NCBI RefSeq assembly: GCF_024721995.1
Contig: NZ_JANQBC010000009.1
Coordinates: forward strand, 62,001 to 126,000
Source: Paenibacillus radicibacter
Lineage (GTDB): Bacteria; Bacillota; Bacilli; Paenibacillales; NBRC-103111
DNA: 64,000 bases
Direction of reading: 5' to 3'
Shown here: positions 18,184-26,473 of the stretch, in pieces
Numbering within the stretch: position 1 is the first letter of the stretch
Layout: each line of letters opens with the position of its first letter
Position numbers and translations under genes: made by a program
The notes under the pieces: generated by a model
What the model was told of the DNA's origin: nothing
The model's input: only the letters and a program-made list of their open reading frames with translations
The model's database searches: none

Positions 18184-18834
18184 TTAGTTTTCTTCGAAAA
18201 CCTCAAAAATAAAGTACGTATCCATAACGAACGCTAACCCCGCCGGATTCGGCGCTGAACCTTGGTTCAAGTAATTCTGTCCTTCAAAAGAGACCACTGC
18301 CGAGTAATTAGAAGTACTATCCTCAACATCGACAGTTCCGGAGTAAAACCGCAGGGTTTGCCAATTAAATGGAGGTGCTACAGGTTCGTTCATGGGTGTC
18401 ATGGTGCCATCAATTAACGGCAATGGAACATTAAAGCCATCCACAGGTGTTATCGTAACGGCTGGGAAAGGTTTCCCCTCCTGTAATAATTGAATAACAA
18501 CATCATGGGCGTTATCACAAAAAACCGTAAGAAATACAATAATCGACAAACTTGATGCAGATGGATTTCCCGTAAGCTGACTGCTTGCAGCAAACCCTAA
18601 TCGTTCACCGGGAATCACCGTATCTCCCCACACGAATGCGGGTGTTACAGGTGTAAAGTAATTATCATTCGAATACGAATCTAAACCTGGCCATGCAAAG
18701 AATGAACGCCCTACATCTGTTGCAGGTGTTCCTGTCATATTAAGCAACCCACTTATTGCGGTACTACGATCAATCGCTACCACAGTTGTGGATGGGCTGC
18801 TAACAATACGATCACGAATGATGGATATGGACAT
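18184..18834 (-). CDS. Hypothetical protein, Ser/Thr/Pro-rich, 216 residues
   Basis: The frame is long and has a sensible start (MSISIIRDRIVSS) after an AGGAGG-like site, so I regard it as real. There is no signal peptide or membrane helix. The sequence is rich in Ser, Thr, Pro and Asn, with beta-prone hydrophobic stretches (SASSLSIIVFLTVFCDN, NYSAVVSFEGQNYL). That composition resembles surface or exosporium proteins, but I see no collagen-like repeats and no motif I can name. No clear terminator follows in the 90 bp before the lipoprotein gene. Confidence 0.75.
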   Translation of the reverse strand: MSISIIRDRIVSSPSTTVVAIDRSTAISGLLNMTGTPATDVGRSFFAWPGLDSYSNDNYFTPVTPAFVWGDTVIPGERLGFAASSQLTGNPSASSLSIIVFLTVFCDNAHDVVIQLLQEGKPFPAVTITPVDGFNVPLPLIDGTMTPMNEPVAPPFNWQTLRFYSGTVDVEDSTSNYSAVVSFEGQNYLNQGSAPNPAGLAFVMDTYFIFEVFEEN

Positions 18835-18920
18835 TACCGCACCTCCTTTTTTAATACTTTATTCAAGTTTGTACTAAAGGACATTGATCATTGCAAAAAA
18901 ACAAACTAGCCTATATATAC

Positions 18921-18944
18921 AAAAAAAGCAGCCCATCGGCTGCT
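18921..18944 (-). terminator. Intrinsic terminator of the 100-residue gene
   Basis: GCAGCC (18928-18933) pairs with GGCTGC (18938-18943), preceded on the + strand by seven A, giving a T7 tail on the reverse strand. Confidence 0.9.
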
Positions 18945-18967
18945 CTCTTCCCATCATATTCCTATTA

Positions 18968-19270
18968 CTAACCTTCTTCAATATCTGCTCTCAGCGCGCC
19001 TGCGATTTCCATCATGAATGGAACTACCGCTTCATTCGCACCTGATACATAAAGGTCGCCTTCATAATGACGGAATGGAATGAGAAGCTCTCCATAGCTC
19101 CACATGAAGAAGTCGCCTTCAATAGACATCGTCGTTTCACCCTTAACCGTAAACACAGATGTATAAGTCACATCCGGTCTTGTTTCAAAATATTGCTTGC
19201 ACTCTTCGAGAGAAATTTGTTTCTCACTAATTTCTTGATGTTCTCTTGTGATGCGGTAACGCTGACTCAT
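18968..19270 (-). CDS. Hypothetical small cytoplasmic protein, 100 residues
   Basis: A soluble, acidic protein (MSQRYRITREHQEISEKQISLEE) with alternating strands and a terminal helix. It has no Cys and no recognised motif. A GGAGGC site precedes the ATG and a strong terminator follows the stop, so it appears to be a monocistronic expressed gene. It lies 50 bp downstream of the oxalate-decarboxylase-like gene on the same strand and could be co-transcribed. No function can be assigned. Confidence 0.75.
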   Translation of the reverse strand: MSQRYRITREHQEISEKQISLEECKQYFETRPDVTYTSVFTVKGETTMSIEGDFFMWSYGELLIPFRHYEGDLYVSGANEAVVPFMMEIAGALRADIEEG

Positions 19271-19320
19271 TGTATAGCCTCCGTATATATAAGATCGTCT
19301 TATTATAGCAGATCCGAGGA

Positions 19321-20508
19321 CTAACTTTCATCTGATGATGGGTATTTCACAACCGGCCACTTCTGCTTGCGTAGCGCGTCAAGGAGTTCTGGTCCTACAT
19401 GTAAGTTATCTCTTACTAGATCACGAGGTGTTAACGCCATCCATTGATTCAGCGAAATATCTTCAAAGCGATCACTCTTGAACATCTCTAGAAACCATAA
19501 CGTCTGCGTTCCTGTATTCTGAATGTAATGCCCGAATGCGAACGGAACATACCCGACGTCTCCAGCCCGGAAATCAAACGTCCTTGCAGCACCATTCCCA
19601 GCAAATACAGTCATTCGACCTTCTCCTGCTAAGTAATACTGCCACTCATCTTGATTCGGATGCCAATGGAGTTCACGCATCGCACCTGGCTTCACCTCAA
19701 CTAGCGCAGCAGCAATCGTCTTTGACACAGGAAAATTCTTCGAATCCACAATGCGGACGCTCCCACCTGGAGTTCGAAGCGGTTCTTGAGCAAGTAGTTC
19801 ATATTTAAATGGGAACGGAATAATTCCATAGGGGGATTCAACTTCTTGACTTTCAATCGAACCAGGCACATCATCTTGAAAAATGTAAACTTGATCTGGT
19901 GGAATACAGTCGAATGTATCCTCAGGAACGCCAAAGTTAGCAGATAGCACATCTTTCGGCGTATGAGCAAACCAATCTGTGATTGACAGCGTATTTAAGT
20001 CAGAGAAATTCCCATCATCGAACACAAGCAGAAACTCGCACCCTTCATCCAACCCTTGAATCGAATGCGGCAAACCCGCAGGAAAAAACCAGAGATCCCC
20101 TTGCCCAACATCAGCAATATAGTTCCTGCCTTTCTGATCAACAGAAGTAATTCGAGCCCGACCATATAGCATATATGCCCACTCCGACTGTTGATGCCAA
20201 TGTAGTTCCCGCACCCCTCCTGGGGTTAGACGCATATTAACTCCCGCAAGTGTCGTAGCGATCGGCAGTTCTCGAACTGTTATCTCGCGTGACCATCCTC
20301 CATGATTTAATTGCATATGTGTATCGGAAAAAGAATATCGCATGTTCGGCACGAGCCCCGCATCTGTAACAGGCGGTACGAACATGTTCTTATTCTCACA
20401 ATCACGCATCACATCACGCGGACCGAGATCTGTCGCTCCCATTCCATCACTTCGAATTGGTTGTGGCACATTCGAATAAAACATCTGCAGTTTACGCTTA
20501 TCATCCAT
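19321..20508 (-). CDS. oxdD: Double-cupin oxalate decarboxylase-like protein with altered lid
   Basis: Two cupins align along their whole length with Bacillus OxdC/OxdD (Mn enzymes converting oxalate to formate and CO2). Metal ligands are present in both: H103, H105, E109 and H148, then H281, H283, E288 and H327. The substrate Arg positions R100 and R278 and the C-terminal E341 are kept. The N-terminal lid, SENST in OxdC with the key Glu162, reads SDLNT here (169-173), so the catalytic Glu is replaced by Asp170. That may change decarboxylase versus oxidase activity. No signal peptide. The oxdD symbol reflects family only. Confidence 0.88.
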   Translation of the reverse strand: MDDKRKLQMFYSNVPQPIRSDGMGATDLGPRDVMRDCENKNMFVPPVTDAGLVPNMRYSFSDTHMQLNHGGWSREITVRELPIATTLAGVNMRLTPGGVRELHWHQQSEWAYMLYGRARITSVDQKGRNYIADVGQGDLWFFPAGLPHSIQGLDEGCEFLLVFDDGNFSDLNTLSITDWFAHTPKDVLSANFGVPEDTFDCIPPDQVYIFQDDVPGSIESQEVESPYGIIPFPFKYELLAQEPLRTPGGSVRIVDSKNFPVSKTIAAALVEVKPGAMRELHWHPNQDEWQYYLAGEGRMTVFAGNGAARTFDFRAGDVGYVPFAFGHYIQNTGTQTLWFLEMFKSDRFEDISLNQWMALTPRDLVRDNLHVGPELLDALRKQKWPVVKYPSSDES

Positions 20509-20604
20509 CCACCCTCACACCCTCCTATCACGCTCTTATTCTAGAAAGGTATGATCTTTCATCTTGTTGTATAACTATTACGCATTCACTTACAACATAA
20601 CTAC

Positions 20605-20656
20605 AAAAAAATAGACGATCATTCCCCATCTATCCTTTAGGAAATAATCGCCTATT
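20605..20656 (-). terminator. Intrinsic terminator of the alaX-type gene
   Basis: ATAGACGATCATT (20611-20623) pairs imperfectly with AATAATCGCCTAT (20643-20655). A T7 tail follows on the reverse strand. Confidence 0.85.
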
Positions 20657-20689
20657 AGTTATTCATTTCATATTCGATCTAACCAAATA

Positions 20690-21859
20690 TTAGCAGATGG
20701 ATTGCTTCGCAAAGGCATAGAATGCCTCTGCATCTTCCCAAGTTGGGAAGCCTGCTTGTGCTTGCGTCTGACTGCCGCCGCCTTTGCCGTTATAGCTACT
20801 TACATGTGTTTTGTAAAATGCTCCGCATGCAAAATCATCTTGACCTTGCTGGGCAAGTACAACCTTGTTCTCAAATTTCGTCACAAGGAGCACAATGCAG
20901 CTGGATAAGGAAGTGATCTTGTTAGCGAGATTTTGCAAGTCTTGCATCGATTTATCTTCATAAATATGCGTGATGAGCGGACCCTGACTTGCCGCGATCA
21001 ATTCTTGTGCAGTGTATTCGTCCAGTTTATTCTTATAGGCATTCAGATCGAATTGGAGCTGCTTCTGTTCTTGCTCCCATTTCTCAATGCGCTCTACCAT
21101 TTCTTCTTTGCTAGTTTTAAGCTTATTCGTAAGCGTTCCTAATATACGCTGATTTTCTTTAGTCTCTGCTAGCGCACGATACCCGCATTTGAAATAAATA
21201 CGTGTATTACCTTTTAGCTTCTCCGTCTTTAGCAGCTTGATCATTCCCAGCTCACCTGTTGACAAGACATGCGTACCACCACAAGCGTTATACTCAATAC
21301 CTGCCATCTCCACGATGCGGATGTTCTCTTTGATCGAAGTCTCTTTCACAAGGTTGAGCTTGCTTAATTCTTCTTCGGTCACGAAATAGCTAGTAATCGC
21401 GTGATTCTTATAAATATGCTTATTTACTTCGTGCTCAATGGCATCTAGTTGCGTTAACTTGAGCTCAGGAGTTTCAATATCAATGGAGCAATAATCCGTA
21501 CCTAGATGAAAGCTTACAGTCTTAAATTGAAATAAATCTCGTGTAATTGCAGATAACAGATGCTGTCCGCTGTGCTGTTGCATATGATCGAACCTTCTGT
21601 TCCAATCAAGCTGGCAAGCTACTTCATTCTCCTCAGGCAAACGCTCAACTTGATGAAGGATTTGATCTTCCACACTGATAACATCCAAGACAGGTATGCC
21701 TTGAATTGTCCCAAAATCACACGGTTGTCCACCACCATGCGGATAGAATGCCGTCTTCTCTAAAGTAACGAAAAACCCGTCTTCTTTCTCAAGCTTCTGG
21801 GTGATCGTTGTTTCCCAATCTGTCGTATAAGCATTGTCATAATAAAGCTTCATCGTCAT
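20690..21859 (-). CDS. alaX: Alanyl-tRNA editing protein AlaX, long form
   Basis: It hydrolyses Ser or Gly mischarged on tRNA-Ala. The N-terminal beta-barrel starts YDNAYTTDWETTI and holds FYPHGGGQPCDFG. The editing-site motif HSGQH (96-100) and the second metal motif NACGGTHV are both intact. A coiled coil (about 230-280) and a DHHA1-type C-terminal domain ending in GKGGGSQTQAQAG complete the long form (389 residues). GGAG lies 7 nt before ATG 21859. An 86-residue gene lies 21 bp upstream on the same strand, so they may be co-transcribed. Confidence 0.93.
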   Translation of the reverse strand: MTMKLYYDNAYTTDWETTITQKLEKEDGFFVTLEKTAFYPHGGGQPCDFGTIQGIPVLDVISVEDQILHQVERLPEENEVACQLDWNRRFDHMQQHSGQHLLSAITRDLFQFKTVSFHLGTDYCSIDIETPELKLTQLDAIEHEVNKHIYKNHAITSYFVTEEELSKLNLVKETSIKENIRIVEMAGIEYNACGGTHVLSTGELGMIKLLKTEKLKGNTRIYFKCGYRALAETKENQRILGTLTNKLKTSKEEMVERIEKWEQEQKQLQFDLNAYKNKLDEYTAQELIAASQGPLITHIYEDKSMQDLQNLANKITSLSSCIVLLVTKFENKVVLAQQGQDDFACGAFYKTHVSSYNGKGGGSQTQAQAGFPTWEDAEAFYAFAKQSIC

Positions 21860-21880
21860 GTTTATTCTCCTTACACTTCA

Positions 21881-22141
21881 TTAAGTAATTATTTTCATTT
21901 GAGCGATTTTCGCACCCATATCATTCGCCTCTTGCTCAAGCTTCGGGTCATCATTGATCAGGACACCGTTCATCTGGATTGTAGCGGCAACTTTCCCTGC
22001 TCCTAGCCCAATTCCATTTAATGTCCCCATCGAACGCTGTGCTTCGCCTCTGTTAGGCGTTCCAAGTTTATGTTCACTGCTTCTCTTCAATAATCCTTGA
22101 TGTTCTGAATTATCTGGTTGCGCCATTCTGCCACTCGACAT
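21881..22141 (-). CDS. Small protein with an eCIS/DUF4157-like NDDPxLExEA motif
   Basis: This 86-residue protein has a disordered, polar N-terminus (SSGRMAQPDNSEHQGLLKRS) and a C-terminal segment containing VLINDDPKLEQEANDMG. That segment resembles the short NDDxxLExEADxMG motif of proteins linked to extracellular contractile injection systems (DUF4157-type). From memory it is a good match but short. No injection-system gene is visible nearby. AGGGGG precedes the ATG. It is followed by alaX at 21 bp. The gene looks real; the link to injection systems is tentative. Confidence 0.75.
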   Translation of the reverse strand: MSSGRMAQPDNSEHQGLLKRSSEHKLGTPNRGEAQRSMGTLNGIGLGAGKVAATIQMNGVLINDDPKLEQEANDMGAKIAQMKIIT

Positions 22142-22222
22142 GATTTAGCCCCCTATATACCAACTTCACTCATTATATAACAAATCAGATTGAATTTCTT
22201 ATAGTCTATACATATAACAATC

Positions 22223-22912
22223 TCACACCTGTATATCTCTGGCATGAGATTGCTTACGATGGAACATCACACCCGAGATACTGCAAGCAAGCAGCAATTG
22301 CGCAATGAAATACGTAAGCATCACGAGAAATCCCGATGCAAACACAGGTCCAACAAATTTATTCCAAGCTAAGATTGAATCTGATACTACAAACAACCCT
22401 GCACCGAGTGCAGCATATGAATTGCGACTCATCATAGCAACCCATAACATCGAGGAGATTGCTATCAAGTACACGAGGACTGGCAACCACATACCGCTCT
22501 CACCTTCTGTCCCCCGCATACTCTCATACAGATTTGAACCGACCCACCATGCATAGATCCCTATTGGAATGATGCTTAGTAGCGAAATTAGTGAATAATG
22601 CCATCTATGGAGCAGTGCTACGATATAGATTAGATGCCCGATTAGAAAGGACCCTAGTCCAAGTATGAACCATTGATCTCCCGTATTAAGCAGGAACGCA
22701 TCTCCTCCTAGGCAGAATACGAGTCCAATCATCATCAATAATTTGTATGTACGCTTAGGTGTGATGGAAATTGATCGAATCGCAAGTGTTAGAATGAGCA
22801 GCATCGGAAGTAGTTTAAACACCCAATGTACCGCCTCATTGTCCATATAAAGCGTCGCTAGATGAAACGCACCTGTTACAAGAATCGCAGCTATTAGTAC
22901 GTTACGAAACAT
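22223..22912 (-). CDS. TMEM86/YhhN-family membrane protein (lysoplasmalogenase-like)
   Basis: About eight hydrophobic helices in 229 residues. The conserved YhhN features are present: LGGDAFLLNTGDQWFILGLGSFLIGHLIYI near residue 70-100 and FVVSDSILAWNKF near the C-terminus, each with the buried Asp typical of this CREST-type hydrolase family. Animal TMEM86 cleaves the vinyl ether of lysoplasmalogens; the bacterial role is unclear. AAGGGGG precedes the ATG at 22912. It lies 124 bp downstream of the glnS stop, beyond the glnS terminator. Confidence 0.88.
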   Translation of the reverse strand: MFRNVLIAAILVTGAFHLATLYMDNEAVHWVFKLLPMLLILTLAIRSISITPKRTYKLLMMIGLVFCLGGDAFLLNTGDQWFILGLGSFLIGHLIYIVALLHRWHYSLISLLSIIPIGIYAWWVGSNLYESMRGTEGESGMWLPVLVYLIAISSMLWVAMMSRNSYAALGAGLFVVSDSILAWNKFVGPVFASGFLVMLTYFIAQLLLACSISGVMFHRKQSHARDIQV

Positions 22913-22999
22913 GTTCCATCCCCCTTAAAATCAATTGTAAGCCTTTACATTCATTATACTTGCGCACCCATAAGTTTCCAATTAAAAATACTACCAAAC

Positions 23000-23026
23000 A
23001 AAAAAGCTGCAACCGAAGTCGCAGCC
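23000..23026 (-). terminator. Intrinsic terminator of glnS
   Basis: GCTGCAAC (23006-23013) pairs with GTCGCAGC (23018-23025) around a short loop, followed on the reverse strand by a T6 run, 11 bp after the glnS stop. Confidence 0.9.
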
Positions 23027-23036
23027 TATCGCATTA

Positions 23037-24710
23037 CTAGCTTTTCTTATTCCAACTATCCTTTAACGGCACAATTCGATTCATAACTAGATGCTCCGTT
23101 GTCGTATATTTATGATCCCTGTAAAAATAACCATGACGCATAAATTGCATCCGATCCTCAGCATCAATTTCTTTCACATGAGGTTCAATCAGTGCCTCCC
23201 GAACTACAATTAGGGACTCTGCGTTCAACGAATCTGTCCAATCACCCGCTTCTTTCGGCGCGTTCTCATCCTTCAACAGTTTATCGTATAACCGAACTTC
23301 TGCCTTTACCGCGTGATCCGCTGAAACCCAATGAATCGTCCCTTTCACCTTGCGTTCTGTAAACCCTGAACCACTCTTCGTTCGTGGGTCATACGTACAA
23401 TGAAGTTCGATAACTTCACCCGTCACCGGATCTTTAATCACTTCTTCACATTTGATAAAATAAGCACCTTTAAGTCTCACTTCAGCTTGCGGGCTTAAGC
23501 GATGAAACCCTTTCACAGGCACTTCCATGAAATCTTCACGTTCAATATATATCGTTCTGGCAAAAGGAACCTCCCGATTTCCCAGCTCCTTATTCTCGCT
23601 GTTCTTCTCAATTGTCAGCATCTCCATATGATCCTCTGGATAGTTCGTAATCACAACCTTAAGTGGGTCTAGCACGGCCATCACACTTGTTGTGTGTACC
23701 TTTAAATCCTGACGAAGTGCATGATCGAGAAGTGAGATATCCACCGTACTTTGCGTACGAATACTACCAATTTGCTCAATAAAATCTCGAATACTCGAAG
23801 GTGTAAACCCTCTTCTTCGCATCCCTTGAAGTGTCGGAAGTCTAGGGTCATCCCATCCATCCACATGTCCACCTTCCACCAATTGCCTCAAGAATCGCTT
23901 GCTTGTGACAACTCCTGTCAAGTTCAATCTACCGAACTCCCTTTGGCGCGGTGGATTAACCATATCGAGCTCATTTAGAACCCACTCATACAGAGGACGA
24001 TGGTCCTTAAATTCATTGGAACACATGGAATACGTTATGCCTTCGATTGCATCTTGAATCGGATGAGCAAAGTCATACATCGGATAGATGCACCATTCTT
24101 TGCCCGTTCGATAGTGTTCAGCATGAATGATCCGGTATAGAATGGGATCGCGCAAATTCATATTCGGCGAGCTCATATCTATTTTAGCACGCAATACTTT
24201 CGACGAGGATGGATAACCCCCATTTTTCATATTGCAGAATAGATCTAAGTTCTCTTCGATCGTTCGGTCTCGATTAGGACTATTCTTACCCGGTTCGGTA
24301 AGTGTCCCGCGATAAGCAGCAACTTCATCTGGCGACAAGTCGCACACATATGCCTTACCTTTCTGAATCAGCTTGATAGCAGCATCATATATTGCATTCG
24401 AGTAATCTGAGCCGTAATAGATATGGTTGCCTGGATCATATCCAAGCCACTTGATGTCTTCCTTGATGACATTCACATACTTGATATCTTCTTTCAACGG
24501 ATTCGTATCGTCAAAGCGCAGATGAAATGTTCCGTCATATTTGGCAGCAATCGAATAATTCGTATGGATCGCATACGCACTGCCAATATGCAAGTAACCA
24601 TTCGGCTCAGGTGGGAACCGTGTACACATCTCTCTTCCGAACGAATACGTTTGCCGCTCTTCATCGATTAATTTATACATAAAGTGATCGTGTTTGTTAT
24701 CTTCAGCCAT
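23037..24710 (-). CDS. glnS: Glutaminyl-tRNA synthetase
   Basis: A class I aminoacyl-tRNA synthetase charging tRNA-Gln. The HIGH-type motif is PPEPNGYLHIGSAYAIHTNY and the KMSKS equivalent is VVTSKRFLRQLVEGGHVDGW. GlnRS-specific EHYRTGKEWCIYPMYDFAHPIQDAIEGITYS is present, followed by the two-barrel anticodon domain. ATG at 24710 (MAEDNKHDHF) is chosen because AGGAGG lies upstream; the longer frame runs into the T-box terminator. The T-box upstream has a CAA specifier, so the gene responds to uncharged tRNA-Gln. Direct glutaminylation is less common in Bacilli, which usually use GatCAB. Confidence 0.96.
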   Translation of the reverse strand: MAEDNKHDHFMYKLIDEERQTYSFGREMCTRFPPEPNGYLHIGSAYAIHTNYSIAAKYDGTFHLRFDDTNPLKEDIKYVNVIKEDIKWLGYDPGNHIYYGSDYSNAIYDAAIKLIQKGKAYVCDLSPDEVAAYRGTLTEPGKNSPNRDRTIEENLDLFCNMKNGGYPSSSKVLRAKIDMSSPNMNLRDPILYRIIHAEHYRTGKEWCIYPMYDFAHPIQDAIEGITYSMCSNEFKDHRPLYEWVLNELDMVNPPRQREFGRLNLTGVVTSKRFLRQLVEGGHVDGWDDPRLPTLQGMRRRGFTPSSIRDFIEQIGSIRTQSTVDISLLDHALRQDLKVHTTSVMAVLDPLKVVITNYPEDHMEMLTIEKNSENKELGNREVPFARTIYIEREDFMEVPVKGFHRLSPQAEVRLKGAYFIKCEEVIKDPVTGEVIELHCTYDPRTKSGSGFTERKVKGTIHWVSADHAVKAEVRLYDKLLKDENAPKEAGDWTDSLNAESLIVVREALIEPHVKEIDAEDRMQFMRHGYFYRDHKYTTTEHLVMNRIVPLKDSWNKKS

Positions 24711-24756
24711 ATTGAACCCTCCTAAGGAATGAATAAAGTGATCTTTTCCCACAAAA

Positions 24757-25055
24757 TAAAAAAACCTCACCTCCAAGACTTGTTGTCTTGGGGACGAAGT
24801 TATCGTGGTGCCACCCCGGGTTCATTAATATGTCGCCATATTAACCTTTTCAAGTACGGCATTGTTATGATGCACAATTGCTTATACTCTAGCTCTATAA
24901 CGGGAGCTCCCGTCATGTCATCTACCGCTAACGGTTCCGACATACTGCTCAGAGGCTTGTTTCAGGGACTCGCGCTTTGCTCCTTTTCAGCTGCCGGAGC
25001 TCTCTGGGTAAGTGCGTATTCCCTTACTCTTCTCATCATCGCGTTTCAAATGTTG
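24757..25055 (-). promoter_or_regulatory. T-box leader of glnS with Gln (CAA) specifier
   Basis: Stem I with AGAGAGC and a CGGCAGCTG loop, AGTA loop-E, then CAA at 24957-24959 as the specifier codon, matching the downstream synthetase. The T-box GGGGTGGCACCACG is at 24804-24817. The terminator with a T7 tail is at 24758-24803. Confidence 0.95.
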
Positions 25056-25060
25056 ATAAC

Positions 25061-25089
25061 ATCATAACAAGGTCTACGTGGTCTGTAAA
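25061..25089 (-). promoter_or_regulatory. SigA-type promoter of glnS
   Basis: On the reverse strand, TTTACA (25084-25089), a 17-bp spacer and TATGAT (25061-25066), just upstream of T-box stem I. Confidence 0.75.
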
Positions 25090-25374
25090 TAGTGAACGAT
25101 TGGGACTGCGTTAGACAACTTATCGTTATGATTCTCCAATATTCTTCTCTATACTCGCTCATTCATAACTTATCGGGTAAATTACAATAAAACTTAGCTA
25201 AAACTTAGATAACCTAAGCATTTACATAGCAAATGAACAATGCTGCCACTTGTATACGCTACCATTCGACAATTACACGGTTAATCGGGATTCAATCATT
25301 TTAATCCCGTTTTACTTTAATTGGCGTTCCAAGTAATATTTCATATCATAACAGTGAAATGGAGAGTGCCACCA
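25090..25374. other. Intergenic region with a direct repeat and a hairpin
   Basis: AT-rich gap between the divergent glnS and the 143-codon gene. AAAACTTAG is repeated twice near 25190-25210. A 7-bp stem CGGGATT/AATCCCG at 25288-25315 is followed by GTTTTACTTT on the + strand and could be an intrinsic terminator or attenuator. No start or RNA gene is recognised. Confidence 0.5.
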
Positions 25375-25806
25375 ATGGCATTAGCACTTAAACAGACCTA
25401 CAAGCAGCATCAAATACAAGTTGATCATTTGTTGAATCATCCGATTGATTCCATTACGATCTACCAACTTGACACTAACAACTCAAGTGGATTATTCATT
25501 ATCTCGAGTCATAATTGCTCAGGTGTGCACAGATTCGATATTCCATATCCGCATGAGAAACACTTTGATCTCGTACAGTGGGCTTCGGTCTATATGCGTA
25601 TGAAGCACATGTCTGTCGGTCAAGCTCTCCAATGTACGTCACTCATTAACGAATCTTGGGGCTCATTACGAGCACGTGTCGCAGAAGCAGCCCTAAGCCA
25701 GCTAGCCGATCAATTAACACATGGCAGCCCATCCATTTATCGTGCAGATCTTATGCTTGACCGGACATTTCTTATCGATAAATCAGTGGCTTACTTCTCT
25801 TGCTAG
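25375..25806 (+). CDS. Hypothetical protein, 143 residues
   Basis: ATG at 25375 follows GGAGAGT at normal spacing; the longer frame from 25321 lacks a binding site. The product is soluble, with an N-terminal helix (MALALKQTYKQHQIQVDHLL), a beta-rich centre and a helical C-terminus. It contains several His and a terminal Cys (YFSC) but no motif I can name and no signal peptide. It is monocistronic and converges on the PCYCGC lipoprotein gene. Codon use looks like that of its neighbours. Confidence 0.7.
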   Translation: MALALKQTYKQHQIQVDHLLNHPIDSITIYQLDTNNSSGLFIISSHNCSGVHRFDIPYPHEKHFDLVQWASVYMRMKHMSVGQALQCTSLINESWGSLRARVAEAALSQLADQLTHGSPSIYRADLMLDRTFLIDKSVAYFSC

Positions 25807-25821
25807 TCCCTAAGTTTACAT

Positions 25822-25846
25822 AAGAAAACCCGCTATAAGCGCGGGC
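25822..25846 (-). terminator. Terminator of the PCYCGC gene
   Basis: CCCGC (25829-25833) pairs with GCGGG (25841-25845), followed on the reverse strand by TTTTCTTAT. It may also stop the converging + strand transcript. Confidence 0.75.
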
Positions 25847-25859
25847 TACGATCGGTTCT

Positions 25860-26330
25860 TTAGACAGGCATCGGCGTCTTTGTAGGGTTTCCGTAGCCTT
25901 TCTCGTACTTCTTATCGATATAATCTCTAATTTCTTTAAGCGACTTGCCTTGTTGTTTCAGCTGTACAGATTCAACAGCAATTTGCATACATACGCCGCA
26001 GCGAGTGCCATGATCATCCCATACGACTGAACCATCGCTATTAACTTCCTTAATGAAACAGTTCAGATTACTTTGGTGACCTACGCTCTCACCACAACCA
26101 CAATAGCAAGGCATCCACTTGATAATGTCTGTTGCCATCCCTGCTACTTGGTATACCATGCGAATTTCTTCCTTTTGCTTATCTAGAAATTTAGGAAGCT
26201 GACTTGCTGAGGCTGTCTTTTCTTGAATATCTCCTTGCACATGCTCTTGGTGTACTTCTTCTTTCTTGGTGCTACACGCGGATAAGAAGAGCATACCTGC
26301 AAGTAACAATAGCGTTAATCGAGTTTTCAA
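25860..26330 (-). CDS. PCYCGC-motif lipoprotein
   Basis: The signal peptide LLLLAGMLFLSAC ends in a lipobox. The mature protein has the family motif WMPCYCGCGESVGHQSNLNCF followed by TRCGVCMQIA, giving six Cys that could bind metal or a cofactor. The function of this Firmicute family is not established. The frame extends to a GTG at 26339, but that codon overlaps the AGGTGG ribosome binding site. TTG at 26330, 5 nt downstream of it, is the better start. The gene is followed by its own terminator. Confidence 0.9.
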   Translation of the reverse strand: MKTRLTLLLLAGMLFLSACSTKKEEVHQEHVQGDIQEKTASASQLPKFLDKQKEEIRMVYQVAGMATDIIKWMPCYCGCGESVGHQSNLNCFIKEVNSDGSVVWDDHGTRCGVCMQIAVESVQLKQQGKSLKEIRDYIDKKYEKGYGNPTKTPMPV

Positions 26331-26473
26331 TGGATCCACCTCATGATATAAGATATTTCTACTATATCATCAAAGATATACTCGTATATAAGCTATGACA
26401 ATTGTTCAATAAATCGTTGGAATTACAATACATCCCTACCCTATAATTGTTGACCTAATCTTCTCTAGCTTCC

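Noticed and set aside
25288-25316. Hairpin upstream of the 143-codon gene as a riboswitch
   Set aside because: A simple 7-bp stem with no conserved aptamer; recorded only as a possible terminator.
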